The position numbers and the translations under genes are program-made. The notes below the pieces were generated by a model. It had not been told where the DNA came from. It made no database searches and saw only the letters and a list, made by a program, of their open reading frames with translations. A stretch of 64,000 nucleotides of DNA, taken from assembly GCA_907163345.1 (NCBI GenBank), contig CAJQUN010001093.1, positions 43,823 through 107,822 of the forward strand. The letters are read 5' to 3'. Source of the stretch: Haberlea rhodopensis (Eukaryota; Streptophyta; Magnoliopsida; Lamiales; Gesneriaceae). Below are positions 9,298 to 20,395 of this stretch, one piece after another (position 1 is the stretch's first letter; each line of letters opens with the position of its first letter).

Positions 9298-11764
9298 ATG
9301 GCTACCATTACTCACAACTCTCTCTCCGTTGAGTTTAATGAAATCTACAGGACAGAAGATGCAGAGATGGTATCCATCTTCAGAGCTTTGGAATCTTCTG
9401 GTCTGAGAAACTTTCTGGAATGCGGCACCGGTGTTTATGAATCAGAAATCCGCGAACTGTTCGCCAATGCCGTCTCCCAGAAGACATCAATATCTACTAC
9501 CGTCAAGGGCACAACTTTTGAGATCTCGCCGTTGACGCTGGCCAAAACCTTTGGTCTCCCCAATTCCGGACTGACGGAATTTGGACAGATTCCTCAGGCG
9601 TCACTCTCAGATCTTCAAAAGAAGATATCTATTCTTGGCTCCCGCCTGCAACCAACGTTCAAGAAGAAGGAAATGCACTTTCATTTCCAGGTGCTGTGCG
9701 AGATAGTGGGCAAGCCTCTGTTGGGGAAAGCATGAAGTTTTGACGCAGTGACCGCAGAGAAGTTCAGAGCTATGGCGGATATCGTATCCGGACAGAAGAT
9801 GAACTGGTCCGTGATTCTGTTTGGAGTTCTGATGGAAACAGTGATTGCCTCGAAACAAGCTGTCTGCTTTGCTGTTCCCCTCAGTAAACTACTGGAGTCC
9901 TTGGAAATCGAGCTGGGAAAGCAGTCCGTTCTCAGCCCCTTCAAGATTTTAAACTCCAAAGGACTTGCTTTGCTGAAGTCCAAGAGTGCTCCGCCCACTC
10001 CCGCTACTCTGGCTGCTGTCAAGATTGAGAAGGGCGAAGAACAGGCTGCTGCGCGCAAACCTCGCGTCAAGCGCAAACTGACCATCCAGACTGATTCGGA
10101 AGAAACTCAGTCTGCTCCCTCGCCACCAACAAAGCCACCTCCCAAAAAGCCAAGAACCCAGATTACCAAGCCCAGCAAGCCTTTACCCCTGAAAGCATTA
10201 CCCATATTGCCTCCACCTACAGCCACCCCTGCACCACAACCTTCTATCCAACCTTCACAGGCTCCAACTCCTGCACCCAAAGTCACTATCCGAGTCCCCT
10301 CTGCCTCTCCCACGGTCAAAGGAATAGTTATCACTGAGTTGGGTGATTATACCCAATCAGGGATCAAGTCTCCTTCCTCCACCGGCAAGGGAAAAGCCAT
10401 TCTCTCCGAACCCCTCTCCTCTAAACCAAAATCTGCAGCACAGACAGCCATCGACATCGCTATGGAGGATGTTGATGAGAAGCTGAAGGAACTCATTGTG
10501 GTCTTTGATGAATATGTCCAGTACAGGACTATCAACCACATTGAGTTATTCTTCGGAAAGTTGAGCAGACTGAAGAAGATGGAAGATGAAGTTCTGAAAG
10601 GCACAGAGACTGATGATGTTCGGCTTGCCGTGCAGCGCAAAGACCTATTCACGGCTATTCACAGATTCAGACTGGCCAATCTGCTTCTAGCTGCCAAGAA
10701 AGAGAACTTCGATCCGCTTGCTCCAACTGCCAGAGATGATGGGGCTGTAATTGCTCAATTAGAGATGGATGTTCATGCTCTTCACTTAGCTGTCCGTTTT
10801 CAACGACAGAAGCTTAGTATATCCACTCCCACAACCAGCCCGGATCATCCCTCTGCAAGCAAGACTATGGCAGAACCCTTCATTGAGGTTATTCCTTCTG
10901 TTGTAGCAGATCAGACTGCAGAGCAAATACCAGATCAGACTGCAGAGCCACTACCAGACCAGACAGCGGAGCAGCCATTACCTAATGCTCCGTCTGTGCC
11001 CGATGATGAACCATTGAATGTGTTGTTGGACTCTCCAACAACCTCCATTCCCTTGGGGTCCTCAGCCTCCCGTACTCAAATCAGTCCAACAGTAGAACTG
11101 GCACCAGTTGGCGCTTCAGAATTCGTCGATCCGGATCTGGTGGTGTCCACCATTGTTGCAGCTCTCCAGACTGAGGAGCCTTCCAGACCAAGCACCCCTC
11201 CAATCTAATCAGATGAAGATATGGCTTTTATTCAAACATTTTCTTCGGATCTTGTCATCTTGATCCGGTCCGAAAGTCACCAAGCTGCTGTATCTTCACT
11301 TGTCCCGGTTGCTGAAGACGATGAACAGGCTTTGTCCTCATCAGATCGCTCTCCCAGCCAACACTCTGATGCACCTCCATTTCTGGTAGCATCTCTCCGA
11401 CAACTGCCTGTCTCTTTCTCAACGCGTTCTCGAAGTTCATCAAGGTCAGAGGCTTACAGCTTTGGACTTTGATTCTTTCAAAGAGAAGATGACTGCCAGT
11501 ATCGGAAGTCTTCAGCGAGGCATAAACGATCTGTTTTCTCAACAAGCCTCTTACAAGAACAGTCTGAGAAAAGAGCAGATCGAGCTAGCCACTGAAGTCA
11601 GAGCATCTGTTGCCAATTCCCTCCGCGCTCAAGACGTTCGTCTTGACGCTATCAGCGCGCAGCTAGCTCAAGTTGTCGACTTTCTTCAAGAGATTGCTGC
11701 TGACAAAAAGGGGGAAAAGAAGAAAGACTTCAGGCCGCCTCCGTCTCAGTCTTCTAGAAAATAA
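9298..11764 (+). pseudogene. Sirevirus third ORF (env-like/aORF), broken by two stops and a frameshift
   Basis: Downstream of pol an ATG at 9298 opens a frame that would run about 820 codons but for a TGA at 9733, a TAA at 11206 and a frame change near 11465. The N-terminal 230 residues form a globular domain that I associate with a plant transposon protein domain seen in asterid Sirevirus extra ORFs. A Pro/Lys-rich basic linker follows (about 10100-10400), then helices, then short PDQTAE repeats (about 10907-10975). The final 100 residues look coiled-coil and end in a Lys-rich tail. I see no signal peptide or convincing membrane segment, so env-like is a positional label. Its role is not established. 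Confidence 0.7.
10907..10975 (+). repeat. Short peptide-coding repeat in the third ORF
   Basis: About three units of roughly 27 bases are built on GATCAGACTGCAGAGC. They encode repeated DQTAE with a proline spacer. The drift in unit length suggests replication slippage inside a disordered linker. Confidence 0.6.
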
Positions 11765-12003
11765 TTTTTTTCGGACTGTGTATTTAGGATTTTCTTGGTG
11801 ATCAATAAAATCCTCTTTTGATTAAGTCCGTGTTCATTTATTTTGAACTTCAACATAAGGCTTAATAATAAAAGTTTAATCGATCCAACTCAATGATGTT
11901 CATTTATTTTGAACAAGAAGAAGTAATCGATCCGAAAGTTTTCGCTTCAGAGTTCTCTTCGGACTGATTAAAAAGACTTAGAAGCTAGGTTTTGTCATCA
12001 TCA

Positions 12004-12016
12004 AAAAGGGGGAATT
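12004..12016 (+). other. Polypurine tract of the Sirevirus
   Basis: AAAAAGGGGGAATT directly precedes TGTTAG of the 3' LTR. It would prime plus-strand DNA. Sireviruses often carry several tracts here, but only this one is obvious in this element. Confidence 0.75.
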
Positions 12017-13195
12017 TGTTAGTCCCGGATCTTATCGATGAGATTTTAAAGATGACAAAACAAATCAGACCGGATCGAGAGAAATCAGACTGACCAGAAC
12101 GATCGCCCAAAACAGATCAAGCTGATAAGATGACAAAGCATATCAGATCGGATCGAGGGTAATCAGACTGACCAGATCGATAGCTCAACAACAGAACAAG
12201 CTGATAAGTCACATTACTTATCAGACCGGATCGATGAATATCAGACTGACTCAACCGTGGCTTCAGATCGATCTCTATCTTTATCAGATCAGAACAGCTT
12301 AGGATACATACAGAATGGCTCCTCAGTCCGAATCATTAACGGCTATTTATTGTAGCATTTAATGTTGTAATTAATGCTACAAAGGACCAAAGACTGAAGA
12401 TTGCCATAATAGGTAAGAAGACAAAGAAGAGCTTGCCTGACAGTCGCCGAAAGTATGAACCAGAACGGCAAGTATCCTAAAGAAGAAGACTGAAGCCTAC
12501 TCAGAGTTTAAGCAGAGTCAAAGTTGCACATTAAAGGAAATAATGTCGTTGGCACCCTCATCTATAAAAGGATGCAACAAAAAGAACTTACGCGGACAAC
12601 CGACATTCGCTGATCAATTGAAAAACAAGAAAGCAAAAACAGCACAAGCTTACAAGTTCAGAAGCTCTCAAGCTGAAATCATTCTTAAGCACGTTTACTT
12701 TGTAACATTCGATCATTTAGGATCATTGTGCGCATCTTCTGTTTTCTGTGTTGAAATCAGAAAGTGAGAAACATATTGTAACTGTCAGACAGAGTGTGTC
12801 TGAGCAGATTGAGTGACTAGGAGTTTCAGATTGGTAGTGAGGTAAATCCAGTCTGAATCGGGTTTGTACAACAGGATTGTATAAATCAAAGTCTTCTAGT
12901 ATAAACCTTCCTTAATTGGAAGAAGGGGAGACGTAGAAGGATTACACCACCTTCGAACTTCCAGAAACATATCCTGTGTATCTTATTTCTGCACTCGTTC
13001 TTTCTCACTAGCCATCGAGCCGTTCTTACATACAAGAACAGACCGTTCCGCACTTATATTTTCAGTGGTCTGTTTTGTACAAGAATTGATTAAGAAACAG
13101 ATTTCTTTCACTAATCCGAAAGAAATCACGAAGGATTAATTTTTAGAAGGAGTGTTCATTCACCCCCCTCTAAACACTCCGGGCCGATCCCAACA
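12017..13195 (+). repeat. Sirevirus 3' LTR (1179 bases, complete)
   Basis: It begins TGTTAGTCCC and ends CGATCCCAACA, followed by the target duplicate GTGCA. It carries the TATA box at 12563-12569. The downstream block around 12840-12965 (ACGTAGAAGGATTACACC) is shared with the non-coding element at 36277-40898. Confidence 0.92.
12563..12569 (+). promoter_or_regulatory. TATA box of the Sirevirus 3' LTR
   Basis: TATAAAA in CATCTATAAAAGGATG, identical to the 5' LTR site. From here transcription could read outward into 13.2 kb. Confidence 0.55.
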
Positions 13196-13200
13196 GTGCA

Positions 13201-13594
13201 TTTGTGGATGCATGATACAGAACATTCACATTAGATGAGTTATTGTGCTTTATCATTGTAATTGATATTGTGTTTTGATATCGCACTGAGATAGTTGTTT
13301 ATCTATACTCACGTTTTGTGAATGTTTCTGTAGGATTGCATAGACGTGGGAATCGCGAGTCTTATTCCGCTGCGATGTGAACCACTGCATAGGAGTTGTA
13401 CTGGCTTAGGTTGTTAATTTTATATGTAATGTATATGTAGAAAAAGTTAGTTGGTTTTTGTACTAGTGGTTTGGTACATCTGTAACAACTTAACTAGTAA
13501 GATACTCTTAATCAGCGTATGTTATTCCTTAATTCAGACTCACATATGTATGCTTAATGAAATACATAATGGATTAAGTAACGAGGACCCCACA
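13201..13594 (+). repeat. Gypsy LTR 3' end, forward copy
   Basis: This is the continuation of 2681-3685 after the Sirevirus. It ends GAGGACCCCACA, the same LTR 3' end found inverted at 1865. The primer site follows four bases later. Confidence 0.85.
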
Positions 13595-13598
13595 TTAG

Positions 13599-13610
13599 TG
13601 GTATCAGAGC
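13599..13610 (+). other. Primer-binding site, initiator tRNA-Met type (gypsy)
   Basis: TGGTATCAGAGC matches the 3' end complement of plant initiator tRNA-Met, the usual primer of plant LTR retrotransposons. It places the gypsy internal region to the right. Confidence 0.9.
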
Positions 13611-13768
13611 AGTGGTTCGAGAACGGGGTGAACATGGGTAGAGGAAGTGTATTAGGGAGTTACCTAAACACTTTGAGAATGGTACTAGCATGTTAGTATT
13701 TGGAATATGATGTTATTCTAACATGTTATATACTTGTGAATGTTATTGTTAACCCTTGATCTACAGCT

Positions 13769-14740
13769 ATGACAGACAGAGGGTATCATGAGGATGTTGG
13801 GGATGCCATGAGTGGCAATGCGAGTGTGAGGATGGCGCCTGTGCCACCACCACCGATTGAGCAAGGGCCAGTGGAACAGGTACTATTGCCTGGAGAATTG
13901 ACTTTGACGCAGTTTCTGAGTTATCAGCCACCCAGGTTTGAGGGGACTGAATCAGGGGAACTGGCAGAGGAGTGGCTGGAACGTGTGGAACAGATCTTTG
14001 TGTCAGCATCGTGTGCCAAGACTGCTTGGTTACGCTTAGCTGAATTCCAATTAGCTAAGAAAGCTATGATGTGGTGGAAATCCACAGTGCTTGAGTTGAG
14101 GGCTCAAGGACAGACAGTTAACTGGGATGTGTTTAGAATGAAGTTCTTGGAGCATTATTTCTCTGTTGCTGCAAGGCAGAGGAAAGAGGATGAATTTACA
14201 AATTTGAGACAGGGATCAATGACAGTATCTGACTATGCTGTGCATTATTCTTCTTTGCTCCGGTATGTGCCACATATCGCTGTAAACACAAAAGCAAAGA
14301 TCAGACAGTTTGTGAAAGGTTTGAGGCCTGAATTATTTGATAGGGTAATGTCCAATAACCCTACATCATATGAAGAAGCGTTGACTAGAGCCGAGATGAC
14401 TGAGATTGCAGTAGGAGTATATAAAGATGTTGGACAAGCCCAACCACCTACATCTGACAGTATGAGACCTAGAGGAGAACCATTTAAATCACCACGGGGT
14501 GGTGCATCTTCATCTAGGTTTAGTGGGAAACATTTTGGACCACGGAAAGGGGATGACCGAAGAGCAAAGGGACAGTTCCAAGGTAGTAGTAGTGGCAGTG
14601 GTGTGCAATGCTTTAAATGTGGTGGACCACATTTGAAACGAGATTGTCCTCAATTCAATCCAGTAGTTTGTTTCCGTTGTGGGAGGCCATGACATGTGAT
14701 CCGTGATTGTCCTCAAGTGGGTGGACAACAGAGGAGATGA
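13769..14740 (+). pseudogene. Gypsy gag (forward copy) with nonsense mutation
   Basis: The ATG at 13769 opens a 307-codon frame with the retrotransposon gag domain (about residues 45 to 200, with AKKAMMWWKS and FLEHYF blocks). A basic Gly/Arg/Ser-rich region and two zinc knuckles follow. The first knuckle has an unusual C-X2-C-X3-H-X4-C spacing in both gypsy copies. The second is canonical but is cut by TGA at 14690 where the reverse copy encodes Gly. A further TGA at 14738 is shared by both copies. Gag would form the particle and bind RNA. Nothing upstream in frame suggests an earlier start. Confidence 0.9.
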
Positions 14741-16723
14741 CCCATTTCAGAGACTACAGTACAACAGAGACCACAGGGTGTACCACAGTCTGGTGGAGGA
14801 CAGAGGACAGGACCACCTCAGGCTCAGGTGTATGCACTGAATAGGGAGGAAGCAGAGGCAGCTCCTGATGCTGTGATAGCGGGTAAGTGTACTTTATTAA
14901 CTTATCCAGCTTTACTTTTGATTGATACTGGTGCATCACATTCTTTATTGCACAAGCCTTTATTGATCAGTATCATATATGCTCGTCTCCACTGTTGATG
15001 CCTCTTTATGTTTCGACACCCATGGGAACTACTGTGATGACTTGTCAGAGTGTGTCTGATTGTGCTATTCAGTTTGAGACTGAGTATGGGCTACAAGCTG
15101 ATTTGATTGTATTAGATATGTCAGATTTTGATTGCATCCTCGGAATTGATGTGTTGAGTAAATATCAATCTGTTGTGGATTGTTGTCAGAAGATTGTGAG
15201 ATTTCAGTCTGATACTGGAAATCAATGGTTCTTCTATGGCCAAGGATCGAGGGCAAGGATTCCTTTGATATCAGCAATCCGAATGTCGCGTTTGTTAGAA
15301 CGTGGACATGCGGGTTATTTGATTTATGCCCTGGATATAACTGAACAGAAAAGAGAAAGGAAAGTGGAGGAGATACCAGTGGTTGCAGAATATGCGGATG
15401 TGTTTCCAGATGAGATACCTGGATTCCCACCGAGTCGAGAAGTGGAATTTGGTATTGATTTGATACCTGGTACTTCTGCAATTTCACGAGCTCCTTATCG
15501 GATGGCACCAACTGAATTGAAAGAATTGAAAACTCAATTACAAGACTTATTGGACAAGGGGTACATACGTCCTAGTGTATCGCCTTGGGGTGCTCCGGTT
15601 TTATTTGTTAAGAAGAAGGATGGGACAATGCGATTGTGTATTGACTATCGACAATTGAACAAGGTAACAATAAAGAATAAATATCATATTCCTCGTATTG
15701 ATGATTTGTTTGATCAGTTGCAGGGATCAAGGATTTATTCTAAAATTGATTTGAGATCAGGATATCATCAAATACGTGTGAGAGAGGGTGATGTACAGAA
15801 GACAGCATTCAGAACTCGTTATGGACATTATGAGTTTTTAGTGATGCCATTTGGAGTGACAAATGCTCCAGCTGTCTTTATGAGTTTAATGAATCGGGTT
15901 TTCTAGGAATACCTTGATCGTTTTGTTATTGTCTTTATCGATGATACACTGATTTATTCACAGAATGATGCGGAACATGTTCAACATTTGCATATGGTAT
16001 TACAATTGTTGAGGACACATCAGTTGTATGCCAAACTCAGTAAGTGTGAGTTTTGGTTGACTAGTGTCGGCTTTTTGGGGCATGTAATTTCAGAAGAAGG
16101 TATATCAGTTGATCCAAAGAAAATCGAAGCAGTGTTGAATTGGTTAGCACCTACTTCTGTGCCAGAGATTCGTAGTTTCTTGGGTTTGGCCGGATATTAT
16201 AGACGGTTTGTTGAAGGATTTTCAGCGATCGCCAAACCATTGACACATTTGACACAGAAGGGAGTTTCCTTTCAATGGTCAGAGGCGTGTGAGCTTAGTT
16301 TTCAGGAATTGAAACATCGATTGACTACAGCTCCAGTCTTGATCATTCCATCGGAGCATGACAGGTTTGCGTTATATACTGATGCATCTTTACTTGGTTT
16401 GGGTTGTGTATTGATGCAGGACAAACATGTAGTGGCTTATGCATCACGACAGTTGAAGCCACATGAAATGAGATATCCAGTGCATGATCTGGAATTGGCT
16501 GCCATTGTCTTTGCATTGAAGATATGGCGACATTATTTATATGGTACGTCGTTTATCATATATACCGATCATAAGAGTTTAAAATTTCTATTCACTCAAG
16601 CAGAGTTGAATATGAGGCAAAGGAGATGGATGGATCTGTTGAAAGATTATGATTGTGAGATGAATATCATCCATGAAAAGCTAATCTTACAGCAGATGCC
16701 TTGAGTCGAAAAGTACATCATAC
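14741..16723 (+). pseudogene. Gypsy protease, reverse transcriptase and RNase H (forward copy)
   Basis: The protease motif Leu-Ile-Asp-Thr-Gly-Ala-Ser lies at about 14920-14940. A one-base loss just after it shifts the frame relative to the reverse copy. From 14995 the frame is open through the RT fingers ([39 protein letters not shown]) to a TAG at 15904. RT then resumes in the same frame with the catalytic FIDD box (15934-15945), where Thr replaces the usual hydrophobic residue after DD. RNase H follows (YTDASLLGLG, ASRQLKPHE, TDHKSLKFL) up to about 16700, where frame breaks occur. The polyprotein is dead. Confidence 0.88.
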
Positions 16724-18235
16724 GGCTGATGAAATGATTCATTTATCCGCGTTGATGACTTCTTGTTGTACTTTGGGTTATGATTTTGATGTGGAAATAG
16801 TGCTAGTACGAGTATCAACATTGTTGGTTGAACCCGACATTTTTGAGAAAACCAGAACGGCACAACTGACTGATGATGAAGGACAACAGTGGAAGGAAAG
16901 GATAAGTCAAGGACAAACATCACAATTTGTACTTACAAGTGATGGAACTTTGAAGTACAGAAACTGTTGGGTAGTACCTGCTTCATTAGGACTACGTCAA
17001 GAACTACTACAACGTGCTCATTGTAGTAGATACAGTATACATCCTAGAGGAAAGAAAATGTATCATGATTTACGTACCCAATTTTGGTGGAAACGTATGA
17101 AACAGGATGTATTGAGCTTTGTGAAACGATGTTTGATCTGTCAACAAGTGAAAGCGGAAAGACAAAGACCAGGAGGTGAATTACATAGTTTGGAAATTCC
17201 TCAGTGGAAATGGGAACATATCACGATGGATTTTGTGACTCATTTGCCACGGACGTCTTCTGGTTGCGATGCTATTTGGGTGACCGTTGATCGACTCTGA
17301 GAATGGCACAGTTGTACATTCAACATGTAGTGAGACTACATGGTATTCCAGTTTCCATTGTATCGGATAGGGATCCAAGATTTACTTCTCATTTTTGGGA
17401 AGGGTTACAGACAGCGTTGGGAACTGAAGTGCGGTTGAGTACAGCATATCATCCTCAGACAGATGGACAAACAGAGCGTACGATATAGACGCTTGAGGAT
17501 ATGTTGCGTGCCTGTGTATTAGAGTTTGATACCTCTTGGCAAGAGTCGTTGCCATTAGTGGAATTTTCATATAACAACAGTTATCAGTCTAGTATACAGA
17601 TGGCACCATTGGAGGCTTTGTATGGGCGACGATGTAGATCGCCATTGTATTGGGATGATGTGGATCAGTCTACTTTACATGGACCGGATATGATTCATGA
17701 AATGGAAGAGAAAGTAAAGGTAATTCGATTGAAACTTAAAGCTGCTCAGGACAGACAGGCTGCTTATGCCAATAAGCGACGTAGACCACTTGAATTTCAA
17801 GTTGGTGACCGTGTGTTCTTAAAAATCTCACCTTTTAAAGGTGTAGTACGGTTTGGTAAGCGTGGAAAATTGTCTCCACGGTATGTTGGTCCATATGAGG
17901 TGTTGCAACGTATTGGTACGTTGGCATATCAAAAAGCACTACCACCGGCCTTGAGTAGTATTCATGATGTCTTTCATGTTTCACTGTTGAGGAAGTATGA
18001 ACCAGATCTGAGTCATGTATTACAGATACCTGATGTACAGTTGGATACAGATGTGTCGTATGAGGAACGACCGGTTATGATCTTGGATCGAGCTGAACGC
18101 AGGTTGCGTAATAAAGTGATTCATATGGTTAAAGTACAGTGGGACAGACGGGGTGTCGAAGAGGCAACGTGGGAGACGGAGCAGCATATGATGCAACGGT
18201 ATCCGAATTTGTTTTCTGGTATGTTGATATGTGAT
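16724..18235 (+). pseudogene. Gypsy integrase with C-terminal chromodomain (forward copy)
   Basis: The H2C2 zinc-binding region of integrase is around 17010-17150 (HPRGKKMYHDLR and CLICQQVKAE). The catalytic core is split. The first Asp block (WEHITMDFVTHLP) is followed by a small deletion and TGA at 17298. The second block (SDRDPRFTSHFW) and the Glu region (HPQTDGQTERT) follow, with TAG at 17486. The remainder (17501-18289) is open. It contains the GPY/F-like region (YVGPYEVLQRIG) and a chromodomain at about 18052-18220 (VKVQW, then EATWE, then YPNLF). Chromodomains of chromoviruses guide integration toward particular chromatin. The chromodomain and RT type support the Tekay/Del clade. Confidence 0.88.
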
Positions 18236-18325
18236 TTATACATGTTTCTTATGTTCCATACATCATATATGTTCTTATATGATGCATGATGTTTGTATAG
18301 GCAATTTCGAGGACGAAATTCAATG

Positions 18326-18338
18326 AGTGGGGGAGAAT
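18326..18338 (+). other. Polypurine tract of the forward gypsy copy
   Basis: AGTGGGGGAGAAT lies directly before TGTAATGCC, the LTR start. It marks the end of the forward internal region. Confidence 0.75.
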
Positions 18339-18385
18339 TGTAATGCCTCGATTTGTTGTATACACGTGTGATATGATTATAGATA
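18339..18385 (+). repeat. Stub of gypsy 3' LTR (47 bases)
   Basis: It begins TGTAATGCCTCGATTTG and matches the inverse of 23463-23417. It breaks off at ATTATA, where the reverse RT fragment begins (GATAGTCAATACAC). This is a tail-to-tail rearrangement junction. Confidence 0.85.
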
Positions 18386-19204
18386 GTCAATACACAATCT
18401 CATTGTCCCATCCTTCTTCTTAACAAATAAAACCGGAGCACCCCAAGGCGATACACTAGGACGTATGTACCCCTTGTCCAATAAGTCTTGTAATTGAGTT
18501 TTCAATTCTTTCAATTCAGTTGGTGCCATCCGATAAAGAGCTCGTGAAATTGCAGAAGTACCACGTATCAAATCAATACCAAATTCCACTTCTCGACTCG
18601 GTGGGAATCCAGGTATCTCATCTGGAAACACATCCGCATATTCTGCAACCACTGGTATCTCCTCCACTTTCCTTTCTCTTTTCTGTTCAGTTATATCCAG
18701 GGCATAAATCAAATAACCCGCATGTCCACGTTCTAACAAACGCGACATTCGGATTGCTGATATCAAAGGAATCCTTGCCCTCGATCCTTGGCCATAGAAG
18801 AACCATTGATTTCCAGTATCAGACTGAAATCTCACAATCTTCTGACAATAATCCACAACAGATTGATATTTACTCAACACATCAATTCCGAGGATGCAAT
18901 CAAAATATGACATATCTAATACAATCAAATCAGCTTGTAGCCCATACTCAGTCTCAAACTGAATAGCACAATCAGACACACTCTGACAAGTCATCACAGT
19001 AGTTCCCATGGGTGTCGAAACCTAAAGAGGCATCAACAGTGGAGACGAGCATATATGATACAGATCAATAAAGGCTTGTGCAATAAAAGAATGTGATGCA
19101 CCAGTATCAATCAAAAGTAAAGCTGGATAAGTTAATAAAGTACACTTACCCGCTATCACAGCATCAGGAGCTGCCTCTGCTTCCTCCCTATTCAGTGCAT
19201 ACAC
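18386..19204 (-). pseudogene. Gypsy protease and RT N-terminus (reverse copy)
   Basis: On the minus strand the protease motif DTGASHSF and the early RT region correspond to 14930-15648 of the forward copy with few changes. A TAG at about 19020 separates the protease from the RT frame. RT is truncated right after the MRLCIDY block at the junction near 18386, so the catalytic box, RNase H, integrase and chromodomain are absent from this copy. Confidence 0.88.
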
Positions 19205-19592
19205 CTGAGCCTGAGGTGGTCCTGTCCTCTGTCCTCCACCAGACTGTGGTACACCCTGTGGTCTCTGTTGTACTGTAGTCTCTGAAATGGGTCATCTCCT
19301 CTGTTGTCCACCCACTTGAGGACAATCACGGATCACATGTCCTGGCCTCCCACAACGGAAACAAACTACTGGATTGAATTGAGGACAATCTCGTTTCAAA
19401 TGTGGTCCACCACATTTAAAGCATTGCACACCACTGCCACTACTACTACCTTGGAACTGTCCCTTTGCTCTTCGGTCATCCCCTTTCCGTGGTCCAAAAC
19501 GTTTCCCACTAAACCTAGATGAAGATGCACCACCTCGTGGTGATTTAAATGGTTCTCCTCTAGGTCTCATACTGTCAGATGTAGGTGGTTGG
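19205..19592 (-). pseudogene. Gypsy gag C-terminus with two zinc knuckles (reverse copy)
   Basis: This is the inverse counterpart of about 14445-14830. Both knuckles are present, and the second is intact here (Gly where the forward copy has a stop). It shares the downstream TGA after QQRR with the forward copy. The gag frame is interrupted at 19592 by the solo LTR and resumes at 22534. Confidence 0.88.
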
Positions 19593-20304
19593 TGTGATGT
19601 CCAGATTATTATTAATCATTTGTTGGACTAAATATGATTTGGATTTTAGTGATAATTAATTTTAGAATTAATTAGAAGTGGAATTGACCAAGTGAAGGTC
19701 AACTGGCGAGCTAATCGAATCATAAAATAATTTGAGATTGTAAAATATACTCCGATAATATTTTAGAGATAAATTAATTAAAATGAAGAATTTAAGTTTT
19801 GGGTTTTTGGGGGTGTGTATAAATCCCAATCGTTGTCTCTAAATAATATATCAGTGCACCGGCGACACTTCGATGTACAAAACCGGACAAGGATACAAAA
19901 ATAAATATGTTATGTTGGGCATTTTTTTGGACACACAGTAACCGTGTAAAAACACGCACTGAAATCCCGATTCCCTCTCCTTCGCTGCTGCTCGACCCTG
20001 CTCCGTTCAGGCCGCGCGCCCGCCGCCGTCCGAGCTCCTTCCGGCGCGTCCGACCCGCCATCGTCTTTGTCTCTTCCAGGCGCATCTTTCCATACCAAGA
20101 TCTTGAAGTTTCGTCGCCGATCGCGTCCGGATCTTGCAAGGAAGCGCGCGGACAAAAATCACGAATTCGTCCGATTTTGGAGCGATTTTCTTCCGATTTT
20201 TTTGTCGGTATTTCTCGTCGTCCCTTAGTCGTTATTCCCCTGAAATCCCACGAATTTTTGATGAACTTTGGTTCGATTTTGCTGGCATTTTCGTAAGGGT
20301 TGCT

Positions 20305-20395
20305 AGTGTGTGTTTGTGTGTGTGCGTGTGTGTGTTCTGTGTGCAGATTAGTGTGTGTTCTGTGTGTGTGTTTGTATCCAGCATGTATTAGTGTG
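20305..20395 (+). repeat. GT-rich microsatellite in solo LTR
   Basis: Imperfect GTGTGT tracts are interrupted by TTCTGTGTGC. This is simple-sequence DNA and accounts for the spurious frames read across it. Confidence 0.7.

Larger units (their letters stand above)
3686..13195 (+). mobile_element. Sirevirus-like Ty1/copia retrotransposon with env-like third ORF
   Basis: The element begins TGTTAGTCCCGG, ends GGCCGATCCCAACA and has 5-base flanks GTGCA at 3681-3685 and 13196-13200. It is 9510 bases long. The LTRs differ by about six substitutions and two single-base indels over 1145 comparable bases, so it is young. The order is LTR, gag end with zinc knuckle, protease, GAG-pre-integrase, integrase, RT, RNase H, a long extra ORF, polypurine tract, LTR. 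Copia order plus an extra ORF after pol is the mark of Sireviruses (SIRE1/Maximus group). The end of the 5' LTR, the primer site and the gag N-terminus are deleted, and pol has frame breaks, so it cannot move on its own. Confidence 0.9.

Noticed and set aside
11221..11472. Separate small gene after the Sirevirus third ORF
   Set aside because: It is in the same frame as the ORF upstream, separated by one stop, and leads by a frame change into the coiled-coil end. It is part of the same broken ORF.
18520..18966. 148-codon frame on the plus strand
   Set aside because: It is the shadow of the reverse gypsy RT frame; the equivalent shadow is seen on the minus strand at 15065-15511.
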